From a virus: DNA of 27,158 nucleotides. The stretch spans positions 1 through 27,158 of IMG/VR virus record IMGVR_UViG_3300020465_000074, one strand, 5' to 3'. Shown here piece after piece: positions 25,739 through 27,158 of this stretch. The position numbers and the translations under genes are program-made. Numbering within the stretch: the stretch's first letter is position 1; each line of letters starts with the position of its first letter. The notes under the pieces are model-generated. The model worked only from the letters and a program-made list of their open reading frames with translations. It was not told the origin of the DNA and searched no databases.

Positions 25739-25894
25739 TTAATTTTCAATAAATTCAGTTTTAATATCAGTTGGATGAGGCACTCCACTTATATAAAAGT
25801 CCTGTGCCAAATCCTCCATAGTGTTAAAATACTCATCTTGAGAGAGATCCTTATAAGCAATCTTGCCTTCAATAAGAATATTATAACGAGTCAT
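25739..25894 (-). CDS. Small conserved acidic hypothetical protein
   Basis: This frame encodes 51 residues, starting MTRYNILIEGKIAYKDLSQD and continuing with EYFNTMEDLAQDFY. It matches my memory of a short conserved protein of marine T4-like phages with no assigned role. The acidic middle (DLSQDEYF, MEDLAQDF) looks like one or two helices after a short beta hairpin. Its ATG overlaps the TAA of the glycosyltransferase-like gene in a TAATG junction, which implies translational coupling, and it is followed by the 48-residue basic protein. The opposite charge of the two neighbours is notable, but an interaction is not shown. Confidence 0.85.
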   Translation of the reverse strand: MTRYNILIEGKIAYKDLSQDEYFNTMEDLAQDFYISGVPHPTDIKTEFIEN

Positions 25895-26649
25895 TAGATT
25901 ACTCTCATCTTTTCATGACCTACACGAACACGAGGATCACACCAGATCTCAAACCCTGCCTCCTTCGCATCTAGGCAGAACGAAACGTCCTCACCACACA
26001 TATCCTGTACTTCGCCACTTTCAAAGACTTGCATCTTAGGAGCGAACCAAGGATACTTCATCTCTTCATGCTCAAATACACCATTCTTAATTAATAACCA
26101 TCCAAATCCTGTATAGTCAACAGTAAATGGTTTCTTTCTTTTCGAGATGCTTTCGATGGTTTCGTGATTCATTACCCCACCATTCGTACGGAAATCATCT
26201 TCTTCTAACCAGTGTGCTACCGAGGTGGTTTTGCCGTCTTCGGTACAATACCAACCAGCAGCAAGATCCTTATCCATTAATAGCACTTGCCAGAACTTCT
26301 CAGAGTTGAATACTATATCACTATCAATCCATAACTGATAATCATACTGTAACTTGCCGTCCCAAGGTTTCTGATCGGGTCCTCTCAGTACATTCGCACC
26401 GAGACATTTGCACCGAGCGAAGTTCACCATAGACGAGTAATCCTGTGAGATCTGTATCGAAGCACCCGCCTGGACAAGATCGAAGCATAACTGTACAAAA
26501 CTCTTCAAATATGTGTATGAAACTCCACGACCTGGTAGGCAGAAGACTACTGTCTTCCCCTTGATCATTTCCTTTGCTTTCTCGTAATCCCACTCTGCTT
26601 CTTTCTTTACCACAGGGGATTTCGCTTTAACTGTAAATCCTTTAGCCAT
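25894..26649 (-). CDS. GT-A fold glycosyltransferase-like protein
   Basis: This protein of 251 residues has the layout of a GT-A glycosyltransferase. An opening beta strand (KTVVFCLPGRGVS, 32-44) is followed by the metal-binding DSD motif in WIDSDIVF (107-114), an acceptor loop near GFGWLLIKNGVFE (181-193), and a C-terminal GEDVSF (219-224) with a late histidine in VGHEK (243-247). In the family DxD and the final H hold the metal and nucleotide sugar, and the ED pair serves as catalytic base region. The sugar and acceptor cannot be told from sequence; modification of a virion or host component is possible. A consensus sigma70 promoter lies directly upstream, so it is probably expressed early. 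Its G+C is clearly higher than that of the structural genes. The ATG has GTAGG just upstream as a weak ribosome site. Confidence 0.75.
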   Translation of the reverse strand: MAKGFTVKAKSPVVKKEAEWDYEKAKEMIKGKTVVFCLPGRGVSYTYLKSFVQLCFDLVQAGASIQISQDYSSMVNFARCKCLGANVLRGPDQKPWDGKLQYDYQLWIDSDIVFNSEKFWQVLLMDKDLAAGWYCTEDGKTTSVAHWLEEDDFRTNGGVMNHETIESISKRKKPFTVDYTGFGWLLIKNGVFEHEEMKYPWFAPKMQVFESGEVQDMCGEDVSFCLDAKEAGFEIWCDPRVRVGHEKMRVI

Positions 26650-26672
26650 AACCTACGTAATGTTATACCAAT

Positions 26673-26701
26673 ATTATATCCCATTATGTAGCCTATGTCA
26701 A
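26673..26701 (-). promoter_or_regulatory. Consensus sigma70-type (early) promoter
   Basis: On the minus strand a perfect -35 TTGACA (26701-26696) and a perfect -10 TATAAT (26678-26673) are separated by exactly 17 bases. The expected start is near 26666, about 17 bases before the glycosyltransferase-like ATG. This is the host RNA polymerase promoter type used for early genes in T4-like cyanophages. The -35 box begins two bases after the stop codon of the oxygenase gene. Confidence 0.9.
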
Positions 26702-26702
26702 C

Positions 26703-27158
26703 TTAAATATACGTTACGGATAACAACATCCTATCCTTTGTATTAGTGGGTGTTGAGCTACTGTGAAGAACTGAACCATCAAAAACCAACAACCGATTTT
26801 TCACACTATCAATCCTCTCACCTGTTTCAAATTCAGTAAAACCATCATTACTATTCATATAGATTAATGCTGTTTTACAAGTTTCTCCATGATCTATATG
26901 TCTATCATGTATAATTTGTTTTCCTTGATTCACATATAATAACACTCTTGCTCTGAATAAAAAATCTACTTCGAGTGCCTCAAACAAAGGTACAAATTTA
27001 TCATAGAGGGGACTTTCTATTCTATACGCATGAAATAAACTATGTACAAAGTAATAATGATCTAAGTTTGCTCTTGGATCTTCTAGGTTAGTTGCTACCT
27101 GATGTTGAAATAACCAAGGAAACTGTGTATCAGTTATAATATTATAAAGGTGCTCGTA
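26703..27158 (-). CDS. 2OG-Fe(II) oxygenase (partial, N-terminus off window)
   Basis: The frame is open from the right edge to a TAA at 26703, giving 151 residues. A TTG at 26987 lies inside the frame but is not the start, because the 57 upstream codons are open and fit the family (PWLFQHQV, then HSLFHAYR). The iron-binding triad is visible: HID (residues 87-89 of the fragment) and a distal histidine in VLHSS (132). An arginine in KDRMLL (143) would bind 2-oxoglutarate. This family is very common in marine T4-like phages, in which its substrate is generally unknown; hydroxylation of a protein or nucleotide is possible. The gene ends just before the early promoter of the next gene. Confidence 0.88.
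   Translation of the reverse strand, partial: YEHLYNIITDTQFPWLFQHQVATNLEDPRANLDHYYFVHSLFHAYRIESPLYDKFVPLFEALEVDFLFRARVLLYVNQGKQIIHDRHIDHGETCKTALIYMNSNDGFTEFETGERIDSVKNRLLVFDGSVLHSSSTPTNTKDRMLLSVTYI

Noticed and set aside
26342-26593. 83-residue minus-strand open frame
   Set aside because: It overlaps the glycosyltransferase-like gene in another frame; only the longer frame shows domain motifs.
26703-26987. Oxygenase as a complete 94-residue gene starting at TTG
   Set aside because: The frame is open for 57 more codons to the window edge and these read as family sequence, so the gene is longer and cut by the edge.
1-27158. tRNA genes, CRISPR arrays, insertion sequences, attachment sites
   Set aside because: No cloverleaf-like segment, regular direct DNA repeat with spacers, transposase or terminal inverted repeat was seen; coding sequence fills nearly the whole window.

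Overview
The window is part of the genome of a T4-like myovirus, most likely a marine phage of the cyanophage/pelagiphage type (Kyanoviridae-like). The reasons are the order of T4-type baseplate wedge genes (gp25, gp6, a gp7-like giant, gp8), a DUF4815 structural protein typical of cyanomyoviruses, small genes characteristic of those phages, a 2OG-Fe(II) oxygenase, T4 late promoters (TATAAATA) and a low G+C (about one third by eye). All genes lie on the minus strand, so the map is transcribed from right to left.

Right part (27158 to about 25573), early-type genes: a 2OG-Fe(II) oxygenase cut by the window edge; a consensus sigma70 promoter (TTGACA, 17-base spacer, TATAAT) placed just at the end of that gene; a GT-A glycosyltransferase-like protein; and two tiny genes (51 and 48 codons) that were worked out by hand. 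The cluster ends in a strong intrinsic terminator whose stem overlaps the last stop codon.

Middle and left part (25562 to 1), late virion genes: a late promoter starts gp25, followed with almost no spacing by gp6, then a 4988-residue protein in the gp7 position, then a second late promoter and gp8, then a DUF4815 protein of at least 2184 residues that runs off the left edge. These proteins would form the baseplate wedges and attached peripheral structures: gp25 and gp6 with gp7 form the wedge core, gp8 packs on the wedge, and the DUF4815 protein is probably a peripheral baseplate or fibre component.

The most interesting observation is that the 15-kb gene appears to be T4 gp7 whose C-terminal core has been pulled apart. 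One half of the core is at residues about 30-315 and the other at about 2495-2530. Roughly 2170 residues of repetitive beta-rich modules lie between them and about 2450 more follow. gp8 and the DUF4815 protein carry the same small modules. This suggests that the baseplate has grown by repeated insertion of a shared set of domains. There are no tRNAs, CRISPR arrays, insertion sequences or gene-free stretches over 300 bases.
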